Source: Azomonas agilis
GTDB lineage: Bacteria > Pseudomonadota > Gammaproteobacteria > Pseudomonadales > Pseudomonadaceae
NCBI RefSeq assembly: GCF_007830255.1
Contig: NZ_VLKG01000005.1
Location: forward strand, 62,001 to 126,000
Direction of reading: 5' to 3'
Length of the DNA stretch: 64,000 bases
The translations under genes and the position numbers were made by a program. Positions 62,209-64,000 of the stretch are shown piece by piece (position 1 is the stretch's first letter; each line of letters opens with the position of its first letter). A model generated the notes under the pieces. The model made no database searches, had not been told where the DNA came from, and saw only the letters and a list, made by a program, of their open reading frames with translations.

Positions 62209-64000
62209 ATGCAAGACCTTGATCCTGTCGAAACTCAAGAGTGGCTGGATGCCCTTGAATCTGTCCTCGACCGTGAAGGTGAAGATCGCGCTCATTATCT
62301 GCTGACCCGCATGGGCGAGTTAGCCAGCCGTACAGGAACACAACTTCCTTACGCTATTACCACGCCCTACCGCAATACCATTCCTGTTACCCACGAAGCA
62401 CGCATGCCTGGCGATTTGTTCATGGAACGCCGCATTCGCTCCTTGGTACGTTGGAATGCGCTGGCGATGGTGATGCGGGCCAACAAAAAAGACCCTGATT
62501 TGGGTGGCCACATTTCCTCCTTTGCCTCCAGTGCCACCCTGTATGACGTCGGTTTTAACTACTTCTTCAAAGCCCCGACCGAAGAACACGGCGGCGACCT
62601 GATTTACTTCCAAGGCCACACCGCCCCCGGCGTGTATGCTCGTGCGTTCTTGGAAGGCCGTATCAGTGAAGACCAACTGAACAACTTCCGCCAAGAAGTG
62701 GATGGTGAAGGCCTGTCCTCCTACCCACACCCTTGGCTGATGCCGGACTTCTGGCAGTTCCCCACCGTATCTATGGGTCTGGGCCCGATCCAAGCGATCT
62801 ACCAAGCCCGCTTCATGAAGTATCTGGAGCATCGTGGCTTTATCCCTGCCGGTAAGCAAAAAGTCTGGTGCTTCCTAGGCGACGGTGAGACCGACGAGCC
62901 CGAAGCCTTAGGTGCCATCGCACTGGCCGGTCGTGAGAAGCTGGACAACCTGATCTTCGTGATCAACTGTAACCTGCAACGTCTGGACGGCCCGGTACGC
63001 GGCAACGGCAAGATCATCCAAGAACTGGAAGGCGTGTTCCGTGGCGCTGACTGGAACGTGATCAAAGTGGTTTGGGGCCGCATGTGGGACCCACTGTTTG
63101 CCCAAGACAAAGAAGGCGCACTGCAACGCCGTATGGACCAAGTCGTCGACGGCGAGTACCAAAACTACAAGGCCAACAACGGCAAGTTTGTGCGCGAGCA
63201 CTTCTTCGGGGCCGATCCGCGTCTGCTGAAGATGGTGGAAAACCTCTCCGATGAGGAGGTATGGAAGCTCAACCGTGGCGGCCACGACCCATTCAAGGTC
63301 TATGCAGCCTACCACGAAGCTGTCAACCACAGCGGACAACCCACCGTGGTTCTGGCCAAAACCATTAAGGGTTACGGCACCGGCTCCGGTGAAGCGAAGA
63401 ACATCACCCACAACGTCAAGAAAGTGGATGCGGAAAGCCTGAAAGTCTTCCGTGACCGTTTTGACATTCCGGTGAAAGACGAAGATCTGGAAAAGCTGCC
63501 CTTCTATCGTCCGGACGCTGACAGTCCAGAGATGAAGTACCTGCGTAAGAGCCGTGAAGCTCTGGGTGGCTTTGTTCCTCAGCGCCGCGCGCGCAGCATC
63601 AGCATTCCGACTCCGCCGCTGGAAACCCTGAAGTCCATCCTCGACGGTACCGGCGATCGCGAAATCTCCAGCACCATGGCCTTCGTGCGTATCCTGTCGC
63701 AATTGGTTAAAGACAAGGATCTGGGCAGCCGTATCGTCCCCATCATCCCGGACGAAGCCCGTACCTTCGGTATGGAAGGCATGTTCCGTCAGCTGGGTAT
63801 CTACTCCTCCGTAGGTCAGCTGTACGAGCCTGTGGATAAAGACCAAGTGATGTTCTACCGCGAGGATAAGAAAGGCCAAATCCTCGAAGAAGGCATCAAC
63901 GAAGCCGGCGCGATGTCGAGCTGGATTGCCGCGGGTACTGCCTACAGTATCCACAACCAGCCCATGCTGCCCTTCTACGTCTTCTACTCCATGTTCGGCT
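62209..64000 (+). CDS. aceE: Pyruvate dehydrogenase E1 component AceE (partial, runs off window)
   Basis: Homodimeric E1 of the pyruvate dehydrogenase complex; thiamine-diphosphate-dependent decarboxylation of pyruvate. The first 597 residues are visible (full length is near 880). They start MQDLDPVETQEWLDALE as in Pseudomonas. GHISSFASSATLYDVGFN follows, then the ThDP-binding motif GDGETDEPEALGAI to NCN (about 225-255), NGKIIQELEGVFRG, and DPFKVYAAYHEAV. ATG 62209 has GGAG six bases upstream. An in-frame GTG at 62179 would add ten residues and also has an AGG-type site. The gene diverges from glnE and is preceded by two palindromic operators. Confidence 0.97.
   Translation, partial: MQDLDPVETQEWLDALESVLDREGEDRAHYLLTRMGELASRTGTQLPYAITTPYRNTIPVTHEARMPGDLFMERRIRSLVRWNALAMVMRANKKDPDLGGHISSFASSATLYDVGFNYFFKAPTEEHGGDLIYFQGHTAPGVYARAFLEGRISEDQLNNFRQEVDGEGLSSYPHPWLMPDFWQFPTVSMGLGPIQAIYQARFMKYLEHRGFIPAGKQKVWCFLGDGETDEPEALGAIALAGREKLDNLIFVINCNLQRLDGPVRGNGKIIQELEGVFRGADWNVIKVVWGRMWDPLFAQDKEGALQRRMDQVVDGEYQNYKANNGKFVREHFFGADPRLLKMVENLSDEEVWKLNRGGHDPFKVYAAYHEAVNHSGQPTVVLAKTIKGYGTGSGEAKNITHNVKKVDAESLKVFRDRFDIPVKDEDLEKLPFYRPDADSPEMKYLRKSREALGGFVPQRRARSISIPTPPLETLKSILDGTGDREISSTMAFVRILSQLVKDKDLGSRIVPIIPDEARTFGMEGMFRQLGIYSSVGQLYEPVDKDQVMFYREDKKGQILEEGINEAGAMSSWIAAGTAYSIHNQPMLPFYVFYSMFG

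Noticed and set aside
62908-63954. 348-codon minus-strand frame opposite aceE
   Set aside because: Shadow of the AceE reading frame, which matches its family along the whole visible length.

Overview
The window is a chromosomal segment of a gammaproteobacterium in or close to the Pseudomonadaceae. The evidence is a near-typical OprI murein lipoprotein, a Pseudomonas-type DUF2790 protein, the gene order rsgA-motB-motA-HDOD-rhdA-psd-PilZ-serB-ahpA...parC-protease-phytase-like-parE-yqiA-cpdA-DUF1249-nudF, and the block [kinases]-waaP-waaG-waaC-waaF-ilvE-glnE-aceE. All of these run as in P. aeruginosa. Base composition looks mid-GC by eye, which would suit a lower-GC relative, but the genus cannot be fixed from sequence alone.

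Layout. 0-6 kb: oprI, rraA, a Cache-type chemoreceptor, uppP, and glnA behind a sigma-54 promoter. 6-11.4 kb: dsbA, an EEP-family phosphatase/nuclease, a diguanylate cyclase, an AmpDh2-like lipoprotein amidase and rsgA, probably one transcript. 11.4-21.4 kb: stator genes motAB, an HDOD protein, rhdA-psd, a PilZ protein, serB and an AhpA/YtjB-like protein. 21.4-30.6 kb: a long minus-strand run with pqiC-like, parC, a retropepsin-like protease, a phytase-like protein, parE, yqiA, cpdA, a DUF1249 protein and nudF, many joined by short overlaps. 30.8-32.3 kb: two exported proteins. 32.3-38.6 kb: a copper/silver efflux operon (CopL-like small protein, CusC-like, CusB with a fused CusF domain, CusA).

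38.6-40.1 kb is the one clearly foreign stretch. It is AT-rich and carries an Abi_2/AbiF-like HEPN protein. Just upstream lies a long hairpin that ends in a U-tract one base before the start codon. The layout resembles RNA-antitoxin/toxin loci and is the best candidate here for an uncharacterised system.

40.1-45.3 kb: trmA, typA, thiI and a PilH-like receiver. 45.6-48.4 kb: a vitamin B12 uptake operon, with a cobalamin riboswitch, btuB and a BtuM-like solitary S-component. 48.4-51 kb: a phasin-like protein, a secreted PHB-depolymerase-like esterase and a nitrobindin-like protein. 51-58 kb: LPS inner-core assembly, with heptosyltransferases WaaF and WaaC, glycosyltransferase WaaG, and four WaaP-like kinases or kinase-like proteins. 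58-64 kb: ilvE, glnE and the start of aceE, which has two GntR-type palindromes in front of it.

Functional links: GlnE adenylylates the GlnA encoded in the same window. RhdA, ThiI and DsbA handle sulfur. The cyclase, PilZ protein, HDOD protein and MotAB suggest control of motility and surface lifestyle. OprI, UppP, Psd, the amidase and the Waa enzymes serve the cell envelope. No tRNA, rRNA, insertion sequence or CRISPR array was recognised.
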